DNA of 64,000 nt from Cellulomonas cellasea (GTDB lineage: Bacteria; Actinomycetota; Actinomycetes; Actinomycetales; Cellulomonadaceae): assembly GCF_030372105.1 (NCBI RefSeq), contig NZ_JAUDBQ010000010.1, positions 1 through 64,000 on the forward strand. Direction: 5' to 3'. Within the stretch, counting starts at the first letter, position 1, and each line of letters starts with the position of its first letter. A program made the translations under genes and the position numbers. Below are positions 48,840 to 56,702 of this stretch, in pieces. The notes under the pieces were generated by a model. It was not told the DNA's origin. It worked only from the letters and a program-made list of their open reading frames with translations, and did no database searches.

Positions 48840-49874
48840 GTGTCAGCAGGACTTTTCCCCGCAGGTCGGGTGACCGTCGAGGACGTGGCGCGGCGCGCCG
48901 GCGTCTCCACGGCCACCGTCTCGCGTGCGGTCAACGGCACGGCCCGCGTCGCCCAGGAGACGCTCGACCGCGTGCAGCACGCCATCGACGAGCTGGGCTT
49001 CCGCCCCACCCCCGCCGCGCAGAACCTTCGCCAGCAGCGCACCCGCAACATCGCCCTCGTGGTCCCGACCATCACCAACCCGTTCTTCCCCGAGCTCGTG
49101 GCCGGGGTGGCCCCGGAGATCACCCGCCGCGGGTCATCGCTGCTGCTGCTCAGCACCGACGACCCGGAGGGCGAGGCGACGCGGGTCGCGCAGTCGCGGC
49201 TCGCCGACGGCATCCTGCTGGTCGGCTCGATGGAGCGGAGCGGCGTCCGGCAGCGCACACCGCATCTGGACCTCCCCGTCGTGGCCTTCGACCGGGCCGC
49301 CGCCTCGCTGCGCACCACGGTGGTGCAGTGCGACAACGCGGCGGGCGCCCGGGCCGTCGTCACGCACCTCGCGGGGCTCGGGCACCGGCACATCGCGCAC
49401 CTGCGCGGCCCCCGCGGGCTCGACGTCGCCGACCAGCGCGCCCGCGGCCATCGTCGGGCGCTGCTCGAGCTCGGGCTCGACGCCCGCCTCGAGGTCGAGG
49501 GCGACTTCAGCGAGGAGTCCGGGTACGCCGCCGCGCTGCGCCTGCTCGACGGCCCCGAGCGGCCCACCGCCGTCTTCGCGGCGAACGACCTGATGGCGAT
49601 CGGCGCGCTCGCCGCGTTCCGCGCCCGTGGCGTGCGCGTGCCCGAGGAGATCAGCGTGGCCGGCTTCGACGGCATCCGCCTCGGCCGTTACCTGCACCCC
49701 ACCCTGACCACGTACGCGCAGCCCATCGCGGAGATCGCCCAGCGCGCGGTCACCCTGGTGCTCGACGCCGTCGACAGCGGCAGCCCGCTGCCCCGCGGCC
49801 GCTCCGCCCCCCATGTCCTGACCCTTGCCGGCGAGCTCGTCGTCGGCGGGTCCACGTCCGCAGTCCCGTCCTGA
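48840..49874 (+). CDS. LacI-family transcriptional regulator, second copy
   Basis: A 344-residue LacI/GalR regulator with HTH VTVEDVARRAGVSTATVSRAVNG, hinge region AAQNLRQQRTRN and an effector domain from IALVVPTITNPFFPELVAG. The GTG start has AAGGAGG seven bases upstream. It overlaps nothing and leads a three-gene unit with a GATase1-like gene and adenosine deaminase. The palindrome at its transcription start suggests autorepression, together with control of hydrolase E. Confidence 0.92.
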   Translation: MSAGLFPAGRVTVEDVARRAGVSTATVSRAVNGTARVAQETLDRVQHAIDELGFRPTPAAQNLRQQRTRNIALVVPTITNPFFPELVAGVAPEITRRGSSLLLLSTDDPEGEATRVAQSRLADGILLVGSMERSGVRQRTPHLDLPVVAFDRAAASLRTTVVQCDNAAGARAVVTHLAGLGHRHIAHLRGPRGLDVADQRARGHRRALLELGLDARLEVEGDFSEESGYAAALRLLDGPERPTAVFAANDLMAIGALAAFRARGVRVPEEISVAGFDGIRLGRYLHPTLTTYAQPIAEIAQRAVTLVLDAVDSGSPLPRGRSAPHVLTLAGELVVGGSTSAVPS

Positions 49875-49895
49875 CAGCGTTCTGAGAGGCCCCCC

Positions 49896-50636
49896 ATGTC
49901 CCACGTGCTCGTCATCGGAGAGTCCTGGTTCGTCCACTCCATCCACCAGAAGGGCTTCGACACCTTCACCACCTCCGAGTACGAGGAGGGCGGCGGGGCC
50001 TTCCTCGGCGCCCTGCGCGAGCGCGGCCACGAGGTGACGTACGTGCCGTCGCACACCATCCACGAGCGGCTGCCCGTGACCGTCGAGGGCTACGCGCCGT
50101 ACGACGTGGTGGTCATCTCCGACGTCGGCGCGAACAGCTTCCAGCTCCCGCCGCAGACGTTCTCGGCCTCCGTGCCGTCCCCCGACAAGTCGGAGCTGGT
50201 GCGCGCGCACGTCGAGCGCGGCGCCGGGCTGCTCATGGTGGGCGGGTACATGACGTTCAGCGGGATCGACGCGAAGGCCCGCTGGGGCAGGTCGCCGCTG
50301 GGGGAGGCGCTGCCCGTGAGCGTGCTGGACCGCGACGACCGGGTCGAGCTGCCCTACGGCGCGCAGCCCCGGGTCATCGCCGAGCACGAGGTCGTGGCCG
50401 GCCTCCCGCCCACCTGGCCCGCGTTGCTCGGCCTCAACGAGGTCGTCGCCAAGGACGACGCGCAGGTGCTGGCCACCTGCGCCGAGCACCCGCTGCTCGT
50501 CGTCGGCGGCTACGGCGCCGGCCGCACCGGCGCGTTCACCTCGGACATCGCCCCGCACTGGGCGCCGCCGGAGTTCCTCGACTGGGACGGCTACGCCGAG
50601 CTGTGGGACCGCACCATCACGTGGCTCGCCGGATGA
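49896..50636 (+). CDS. Class I glutamine-amidotransferase-like protein
   Basis: A 246-residue protein of the GATase1-like group (PF07090 style): HVLVIGESWFVHSIHQKGFDTFTT at the start, YDVVVISDVGANSF, GLLMVGGYMTFSG in the position of the amidotransferase nucleophile loop, and PLLVVGGYGAGRTGAFTSDIAPHW. The usual nucleophile Cys is absent from the loop (GGYMTF), so glutaminase activity is doubtful; members may bind sugars or act as trehalose-utilisation-like ThuA hydrolases. The stop overlaps the start of the adenosine deaminase gene (ATGA). Role in nucleoside use is inferred from position. Confidence 0.75.
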   Translation: MSHVLVIGESWFVHSIHQKGFDTFTTSEYEEGGGAFLGALRERGHEVTYVPSHTIHERLPVTVEGYAPYDVVVISDVGANSFQLPPQTFSASVPSPDKSELVRAHVERGAGLLMVGGYMTFSGIDAKARWGRSPLGEALPVSVLDRDDRVELPYGAQPRVIAEHEVVAGLPPTWPALLGLNEVVAKDDAQVLATCAEHPLLVVGGYGAGRTGAFTSDIAPHWAPPEFLDWDGYAELWDRTITWLAG

Positions 50637-51622
50637 GCGCCGACGTCCTCGCACGCCAGCTCCGGGAGATGCCCAAGGTGGAGCTGCACTGCCACCTGGA
50701 GGGCTGCGTCCGCCCGGAGACGTTCATCGACCTGGCCCGGCGCCACGGCGTGGACCTGCCCTCCGACGATCCGGCCCAGGTGTACGCGTACCACGACATG
50801 GCCAGCTTCATGGAGGTGTTCGAGCGCCTGTGCGCCGCCGTGGTGACCCGTGACGACGTCGCCCGGATCACCTACGAGGCGCTCGTCGACGCGGCCCGCG
50901 GCTCGAACGTCGTCTACCGGGAGATGTTCGTCAACCCGACCCTGCACCCCACGCTCACCTACCCCGAGCTGCTGGAAGGGCTGACCGCTGGCGTCCACGA
51001 GGCGCGCGCGGACACCGGCATCGTGGCGCGCCTCATCCCGTCGGTGTACCGGGCGCACAGCCCGGCGCAGGCGGCGGCGATGGCGCGGGACGTCGTGGCC
51101 GGTCCCCGCGACCTCGTCGTCGGGCTCGGCATGGACGGCGACGAGCTGGCTGGCCCCCCGGCGGGCTTCGTCGAGGCCTACGCCATCGCCCGGGAGGGCG
51201 GTCTGCACGTCACAGCCCACGCGGGCGAGCGGTTCGACGCGCAGGAGGTCGCCGACTGCCTGGACCTGCTGGGCTGCACCCGGCTGGACCACGGCTACGC
51301 CCTGACCCGCGACCCCAGTCTCGCGGCCCGGGTCAAGGCCGAGGGGATCCACGTCACCTACGCGTGGCTGTCCACGACGTACAACTTCCACGGCCCGATG
51401 GACGAGCACCCGTTCCGCCTGCTGCGGGACGCGGGGCTGTCCCTGTCGATGGGCAGCGACGACCCGGCGATGGGCGGCACCGAACTGGCCGGGGATTACG
51501 TCGCCGTCGCGGACGCGCTCGGGTTCACCCTCGCGGACTTCACGGCGCAGAACCGGGCCGCGCTTGAGGCGTCCTGGCTCACCGGGCCCGACCGCGACCT
51601 GGTGCGCGACCGCCTCTGGTGA
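50633..51622 (+). CDS. add: Adenosine deaminase family protein
   Basis: A 329-residue zinc amidohydrolase. PKVELHCHLEGCVRPETF has the two metal-binding His; HVTAHAGERFDAQEV has the third His and the catalytic Glu; LDHGYAL has the catalytic His, and SMGSDDPAMGG has the Asp pair. These match adenosine deaminase, which converts adenosine to inosine, a substrate for the hydrolases nearby. Adenine deaminase or a 6-amino-purine variant cannot be excluded. The ATG overlaps the preceding stop. Last gene of the second nucleoside unit. Confidence 0.87.
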   Translation: MSADVLARQLREMPKVELHCHLEGCVRPETFIDLARRHGVDLPSDDPAQVYAYHDMASFMEVFERLCAAVVTRDDVARITYEALVDAARGSNVVYREMFVNPTLHPTLTYPELLEGLTAGVHEARADTGIVARLIPSVYRAHSPAQAAAMARDVVAGPRDLVVGLGMDGDELAGPPAGFVEAYAIAREGGLHVTAHAGERFDAQEVADCLDLLGCTRLDHGYALTRDPSLAARVKAEGIHVTYAWLSTTYNFHGPMDEHPFRLLRDAGLSLSMGSDDPAMGGTELAGDYVAVADALGFTLADFTAQNRAALEASWLTGPDRDLVRDRLW

Positions 51623-51682
51623 GCGCGGCAGCCCCCTGACCGGGCGGGGGACGGCTGGACCTGGGACGCGGTGGGCGGCGCG

Positions 51683-52165
51683 TCACCAGGTCCAGCCGCG
51701 CTCGGCGAGCTCGACCTCCTTGCGGAAACGCTCCTGCGGGTCGCCCTTGGCCCGGTTGCGGAGCTGCACCCCGGCGAGCTCGCAAGCCTCCGCGAGCAGG
51801 TCGTCATAGGCGAGCTGGGTGGCGATGAGCCGCTCGGCGCGCGCCATCGAGCGCGGCTCGTCCTCGATCGTGCGGGCCAGCTCCGCGACCTTGCCCAGCC
51901 GGGTCTGCACGCGCAGCGCGAGGAACGGGTCCGGCACGGCGACCTTCCCGTCGCCCACGTCGTCGAGCCGCACCTCGGCGGCGAGGCGTCGTGCCCGGCG
52001 CCGGGCGCGACGACGGCGTGGATGGAGCCGCTCGCCGATCCGCCTCAGTGCGGCCCCGAGCCGCCTGCGCCAGCGCGGCGGCTCGTCAGGGCTGGGAAAC
52101 ACGGCCCACAGCACGCAGAAGAACGCTGCGGGGACCAGGAGGACGACCAGAAGCGACCACGGCAT
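51683..52165 (-). CDS. Small membrane-anchored hypothetical protein
   Basis: A 160-residue protein with one N-terminal helix (WSLLVVLLVPAAFFCVLWAVF, residues 3-23), then an Arg-rich stretch (WRRRLGAALRRIGERLHPRRRRARRRARR) that would remain in the cytosol, and a helical C-terminal domain VQTRLGKVAELARTIEDEPRSMARAERLIATQLAYDDLLAEACELAGV. I recognise no family. It is divergent from the first MacB-like ABC pair and convergent with add. Confidence 0.7.
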   Translation of the reverse strand: MPWSLLVVLLVPAAFFCVLWAVFPSPDEPPRWRRRLGAALRRIGERLHPRRRRARRRARRLAAEVRLDDVGDGKVAVPDPFLALRVQTRLGKVAELARTIEDEPRSMARAERLIATQLAYDDLLAEACELAGVQLRNRAKGDPQERFRKEVELAERGWTW

Positions 52166-52256
52166 CAGCGCTACCTCTTACCCGAGACCAGCGAAAGCCA
52201 CATCGTCGTGTCCTCTCAGGCTAGGCACGCTCGGCCAGATGGGCCACACGCCAGGG

Positions 52257-52340
52257 CCCCGAATCCGACGTAGGGGACCAAGGGGCGACCCTCACTCGCC
52301 CCCTAGGTGATTCGGGGTGGGATCAGGGCGATAACTGATC
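52257..52340. promoter_or_regulatory. Nested inverted repeats upstream of the ABC exporter genes
   Basis: Outer arms CCCCGAATC (52257-52265) and GATTCGGGG (52309-52317) enclose inner arms GGGGCGA (52282-52288) and TCGCCCC (52296-52302). A separate dyad GATCAG-N8-CTGATC (52321-52340) follows. The set lies in the divergent region before the first ABC ATPase gene and may be an operator pair or a structured RNA leader. The rest of 52166-52410 has no gene. Confidence 0.45.
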
Positions 52341-52410
52341 GTCCCGCAGGCCTGCGACCAGCAAGGATGTCCCTGGCAAGCACGAATCCAGCCTCACGAT
52401 GGGAAGTCAC

Positions 52411-53217
52411 ATGAGCTCCGCCCCGACAGGCGCCGCGGCTGTTGCGCACGACAACACGGCCAGGCCGATCGCCACTGCACGCGGCCTGGTCAAGACGTAC
52501 GGCTCCGGCGAGACGGCGGTGCACGCGCTCGCAGGCGTCGACGTGGAGTTCGGGCGTGGGCAGCTCACCGCGATCATGGGCCCGTCGGGATCGGGCAAGT
52601 CGACCCTCATGCACTGCATGGCGGGCCTGGACCGTCCCACCGAGGGCACGATCGAGGTGGACGGCGAGCAGGTCGGCCAGATGAACGAGCGCCAGCTCAC
52701 CAAGCTGCGGCGCACCCGGCTGGGCTTCGTGTTCCAGGCGTTCAACCTGGTGCCCACCCTGACGGCGGCGGAGAACATCACCCTTCCCCTGGACATCGCC
52801 CGGCGCCCCGTCGACAAGGCGCACTTCGACGCCGTGGTCGCGGCCGTCGGCCTCGGCGACCGGCTGGGGCACAAGCCGAATGAGCTGTCCGGCGGCCAGC
52901 AGCAGCGGGTGGCGTGCGCGCGGGCGCTGGTCTCCCGCCCCGCGGTCGTCTTCGCCGACGAGCCCACCGGCAACCTCGACTCCGCGTCCGCCGCCGAGGT
53001 GCTCGGCTTCCTGCGCCGCTCCGTCGACGAGCTGGGCCAGTCCATCGTGATGGTCACGCACGACCCGACGGCCGCGTCCTACGCGCACCGCGTGCTGTTC
53101 CTGGCGGACGGCCGCCTGGTCGGCGAGCTGCTGGACCCGACCCCCGCCTCGGTGCTCGAGATGCTCGGCTCGATCACGCCCCGCACCCGCCAGGCCACGT
53201 CACCGGCAGCCGTCTGA
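52411..53217 (+). CDS. MacB/LolD-type ABC transporter ATPase, pair 1
   Basis: A 268-residue ATPase with Walker A GPSGSGKST, Q-loop FVFQAFNLVPTLTAAENI, signature LSGGQQQRVACARAL, Walker B VVFADEPTGNLD and H-loop VTHDP. It belongs to the MacB/LolD type that powers mechanotransmission systems with FtsX-like permeases. The ATG at 52411 has GGGAAG close upstream; 52399 is the alternative. The stop overlaps the permease ATG by one base (TGATG). About four-fifths identical by eye to the ATPase at 55920. Confidence 0.92.
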   Translation: MSSAPTGAAAVAHDNTARPIATARGLVKTYGSGETAVHALAGVDVEFGRGQLTAIMGPSGSGKSTLMHCMAGLDRPTEGTIEVDGEQVGQMNERQLTKLRRTRLGFVFQAFNLVPTLTAAENITLPLDIARRPVDKAHFDAVVAAVGLGDRLGHKPNELSGGQQQRVACARALVSRPAVVFADEPTGNLDSASAAEVLGFLRRSVDELGQSIVMVTHDPTAASYAHRVLFLADGRLVGELLDPTPASVLEMLGSITPRTRQATSPAAV

Positions 53218-55790
53218 TGGGCCGGCTGGCACTGCGCGCGATCCGCGCGCACCTGGTCCGCTTCTTGATGTCGCTGCTGGCTGTCGCTCTGGGCATCTCG
53301 TTCGTCGCCGGCACGTTCTCGCTCAACGGGATGCTCTCGTCGACGTTCACGGGGATCGTCGACGCCACGATGCTGGGCGACGCGTATGTGCGCGGCACTG
53401 ACGCGTCGATCCGCACCGCCGACGTCGGCACCGAGGTCGGCGACACGCGCAACCGCATCCCGATCTCCCTGGCCGACGAGCTCTCCGAGGTCGACGGCGT
53501 CCAGGCAGCGCTTCCCGACGTCTCCGGCCCGATGGTGCTCGTGGGCGCCGACGGCACCGCCGTGCAGTCCACGCAGGCGCCGAGCTTCGCCGTGATGTAC
53601 AGCCCGGACGACCGCACCAGCACGATCGTCGACGGCCGCGCGCCGGAGGGGATCGACGAGGTCGCCCTGGAGATGGCGACCCTGGCCAGCTCGGGCCTGG
53701 AGCTCGGCGACACCACGAACGTGGTCGTCGCCGGCGAGATCCGCAAGGTCGAGGTGGTCGGCGAGATCGACCCCGGCGGCCCGATGGCCGGCGCCACGAT
53801 CATCTACGTCGACGTCGACACGGCCATCGCCGACTTCGCCCCCGACGGCCAGGTCGCCACGATCGCCGTCTACGGCGAGGACGGCGTGCCGGAGGAGGAG
53901 ATCGTTGACGGCGTCAACGCCGTGATCGCCGGCTCCGATGCCTCCGCCGAGGTGGTCGGCGGCGCCGACATGCGGGTCGAGGCCCGCGCGGACATCGAGG
54001 GCCAGCTCGGCTTCATCTCGACGTTCCTGCTCGTCTTCGCCGGCATCTCGCTCTTCGTGGGCGCGTTCATCATCGCCAACACGTTCTCGATGTCGGTGCG
54101 GCAGCGCATGCGCGAGTTCGCGCTGCTGCGGGCCGTGGGCGCCTCGCCCACACAGGTCCTCACGTCGATCCTGGTCCAGGCCGCGGTGGTCGGCGTCATC
54201 GGGTCGCTGATCGGCGTCGCCGGCGGCGTGGGGCTGGTCTCCGTGTTGCGTGTGGCCTTCGAGTCCATGGGCATGAGCCTGGCGGGCGACATCCCGCTCG
54301 ACCCGGCGACTGTGGTCATCTCGGTGCTGGTGGGCACGCTCGTCAGCGTGGGGGCCGCGTTCCTGCCGGCCCGCCGGGCCGCGATGATCCCGCCCGTCGA
54401 GGCGATGCGGGACGACGTGGCCAGCGCTGAGCGCTCGCTGAAGGTGCGCGCGATCATCGGCGGCGCCGTGGGCGGCCTCGGTGTCGTCGGCGTCGTGGTC
54501 GCCGCGCTCAAGCCCGAGCTGGAGAGCGGGGAGATGCTCATCGGCTTCGGCGCCGCGGCCGTCGTGATCGGCATGCTGCTGCTGGCTCCGGTGATCGCCC
54601 GCGGGGCCCTGGGCGTCCTGGCCGCGCCGTTCGTGGCGCTGGTCAAGCCCATCGGGCGGCTCGCGCGCGGCAACGTGGTCCGCAACCCGCGCCGCACCGC
54701 CAACACCGCTGGCGCCCTGATGATCGGCATGGCGCTGGTCGGCGCGGCCACCGTCATCGCGGCGACCACGCAGGCCTCGCTGGGCAGCGTGGTGCGGAAG
54801 GAGGCAGTGGCGGACTTCATCACGGCCGCCGCCACCAGCGGCTCCATCCCGGAGCAGGCGGTCGAGGAGATGCGGGCATTGCCCGAGGTCGACACCGCCG
54901 ACGCGCTGTACTTCGGGGTGTTCCTGGCCGACCGGGCCGGCACGACCCCGGCGGCCGACCAGCTGCTGAGCACCACCGGCATCGACCCCCTGGCGTTCGG
55001 CCGCAGCCTCGACATCGAGGAGGTGGAGGGCGACCTGACGCAGGTGCTCGCCGACGGGCGGATCGCCCTGCAGCAGAGCGTCGCCGAGGAGAAGGGCTGG
55101 AAGGTCGGCGACGAGCTGACGTTCCTGGGCAGCGGCGGTCAGCAGGACGTGACCGTCGGCGCGATCTTCACGTCCAACGCGCTGGGCGTGGCCTCCGCGA
55201 TGTCACTGGACATGTACGACCAGATGATCGTGCCGAGTGAGCGTCATGTGGCCAACGTGTTCATCTCCACCGCCGACGGCGTGGGGCTCGAGGACGCCCG
55301 TGAGGCGCTCACCGAGACGCTCGCGCCGTACGTGGTGATCTCGCTGCTCGACAAGGAGCAGTTCGTCGCGGGAATCGCCGACCAGGTGAACCAGGTGCTG
55401 GTGATCCTGTACGCGCTGCTGGGGCTGTCGATCGTCATCGCGGTGCTGGGCATCGTCAACACGTTGGCGTTGTCGGTGATCGAGCGGACCCGGGAGATCG
55501 GTCTGCTGCGCGCCGTCGGCCTCGGGCGGCTCCAGCTCTCCGGCACGGTGACCATCGAGTCGGTGCTCACCGCGCTGTTCGGCACCGTGGTGGGGCTGGT
55601 CGTGGGGGTGGGGCTCGCCGCTGCGATGCAGCGGGTGTTCACCGATGACGGCCTGACGATCCTGTCGGTCCCGTGGGGCAGCCTCGGGTCGATGCTGGTG
55701 CTCGCGCTGGTGGTGGGGGTGCTGGCCGCGCTGTGGCCAGGGCTGCGCGCCGCGCGGATGCCGGTGCTGGACGCCGTCAGCTACGAGTAG
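53217..55790 (+). CDS. FtsX/MacB-type ABC permease, pair 1
   Basis: An 857-residue membrane protein with an N-terminal helix, a large outside MacB-type domain (about 45-255), three helices with FIIANTFSMSVRQRMREFALLRAVGASPTQV, two central helices followed by RLARGNVVRNPRRTANTAGALMIGMAL, a second outside domain (about 535-720) and a final three-helix FtsX domain with ERTREIGLLRAVGLGRLQL. It is a duplicated FtsX layout with about ten helices. Export of a peptide, lipid or drug is likely, but the substrate is not known. Confidence 0.9.
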   Translation: MGRLALRAIRAHLVRFLMSLLAVALGISFVAGTFSLNGMLSSTFTGIVDATMLGDAYVRGTDASIRTADVGTEVGDTRNRIPISLADELSEVDGVQAALPDVSGPMVLVGADGTAVQSTQAPSFAVMYSPDDRTSTIVDGRAPEGIDEVALEMATLASSGLELGDTTNVVVAGEIRKVEVVGEIDPGGPMAGATIIYVDVDTAIADFAPDGQVATIAVYGEDGVPEEEIVDGVNAVIAGSDASAEVVGGADMRVEARADIEGQLGFISTFLLVFAGISLFVGAFIIANTFSMSVRQRMREFALLRAVGASPTQVLTSILVQAAVVGVIGSLIGVAGGVGLVSVLRVAFESMGMSLAGDIPLDPATVVISVLVGTLVSVGAAFLPARRAAMIPPVEAMRDDVASAERSLKVRAIIGGAVGGLGVVGVVVAALKPELESGEMLIGFGAAAVVIGMLLLAPVIARGALGVLAAPFVALVKPIGRLARGNVVRNPRRTANTAGALMIGMALVGAATVIAATTQASLGSVVRKEAVADFITAAATSGSIPEQAVEEMRALPEVDTADALYFGVFLADRAGTTPAADQLLSTTGIDPLAFGRSLDIEEVEGDLTQVLADGRIALQQSVAEEKGWKVGDELTFLGSGGQQDVTVGAIFTSNALGVASAMSLDMYDQMIVPSERHVANVFISTADGVGLEDAREALTETLAPYVVISLLDKEQFVAGIADQVNQVLVILYALLGLSIVIAVLGIVNTLALSVIERTREIGLLRAVGLGRLQLSGTVTIESVLTALFGTVVGLVVGVGLAAAMQRVFTDDGLTILSVPWGSLGSMLVLALVVGVLAALWPGLRAARMPVLDAVSYE

Positions 55791-55808
55791 CCCGACATCG
55801 GGTCGTGA

Positions 55809-55847
55809 ACGCCGCCGGGGCGCGCCATCAGGCGCCCCCGGCGGCGT
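55809..55847 (+). terminator. Hairpin between the two ABC pairs
   Basis: Arms 55809-55823 and 55832-55847 pair over 15 bases with one bulged C. It separates the two ABC units, which suggests they are transcribed separately. Confidence 0.6.
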
Positions 55848-55919
55848 CATGTCCGGGGTGCTCCTACGCTGACGAGGGGGATCGGCGGCGCGCGCCGGGA
55901 CGCCCCGCGCGGAGGCCAG

Positions 55920-56702
55920 ATGAGTCACGCCCCACCCGCCGAGCCCGCCCGCTCGGTTGCGGACATCGCCACCGGCCCGATTGCCCGCGCTCGCGGGCTC
56001 GTGAAGACCTACGGCTCGGGCGACACAGCCGTCAAGGCGCTGGACGGCATCGACGTGGACTTCGGCCGGGGCGAGCTGACGGCGATCATGGGCCCGTCCG
56101 GATCGGGCAAGTCGACGCTCATGCACTGCATGGCGGGCCTGGACCGCCCCACCGCCGGCGCCGTGGAGGTGGACGGCGTCGAGGTCAGCCGCCTGAGCGA
56201 GCGCCGGCTCACCAAGCTGCGCCGCACCCGCCTGGGCTTCGTGTTCCAGGCGTACAACCTGGTGCCGACGCTGACCGCGGCGGAGAACATCACGCTGCCG
56301 CTCGACATCGCGCGCCAGCCCATCGACCGCGACTTCTTCGACACCGTCGTGGACGCCGTGCGATTGCGCGACCGGCTGCACCACAAGCCCTCCGAGCTCT
56401 CCGGCGGGCAGCAGCAACGGGTCGCGTGCGCGCGGGCCCTGATGTCCCGCCCGGCGGTCGTCTTCGCGGACGAGCCGACGGGCAACCTCGACTCGGAGTC
56501 CTCCGCGGAGGTGCTGGGCTTCCTGCGCCGGTCCGTGGACGACTTCGGCCAGTCGGTGGTCATGGTCACCCATGAGCCGACCGCCGCGTCCTACGCGCAC
56601 CGCGTGCTGTTCCTCGCCGACGGCCGGCTGGTCGGCGAGCTCGTCGACCCGACCCCCGCCACGGTGCTCGAGGCGCTCGGCGCACGCCACCAGGACCCCT
56701 GA
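55920..56702 (+). CDS. MacB/LolD-type ABC transporter ATPase, pair 2
   Basis: A 260-residue ATPase with the same motifs as the one at 52411: GPSGSGKST, FVFQAYNLVPTLTAAENI, LSGGQQQRVACARAL, VVFADEPTGNLD and VTHEP. GGAGG lies before the ATG. The stop overlaps the permease start (TGATG). It is a paralogue of pair 1, from a tandem duplication of both genes. Confidence 0.92.
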   Translation: MSHAPPAEPARSVADIATGPIARARGLVKTYGSGDTAVKALDGIDVDFGRGELTAIMGPSGSGKSTLMHCMAGLDRPTAGAVEVDGVEVSRLSERRLTKLRRTRLGFVFQAYNLVPTLTAAENITLPLDIARQPIDRDFFDTVVDAVRLRDRLHHKPSELSGGQQQRVACARALMSRPAVVFADEPTGNLDSESSAEVLGFLRRSVDDFGQSVVMVTHEPTAASYAHRVLFLADGRLVGELVDPTPATVLEALGARHQDP

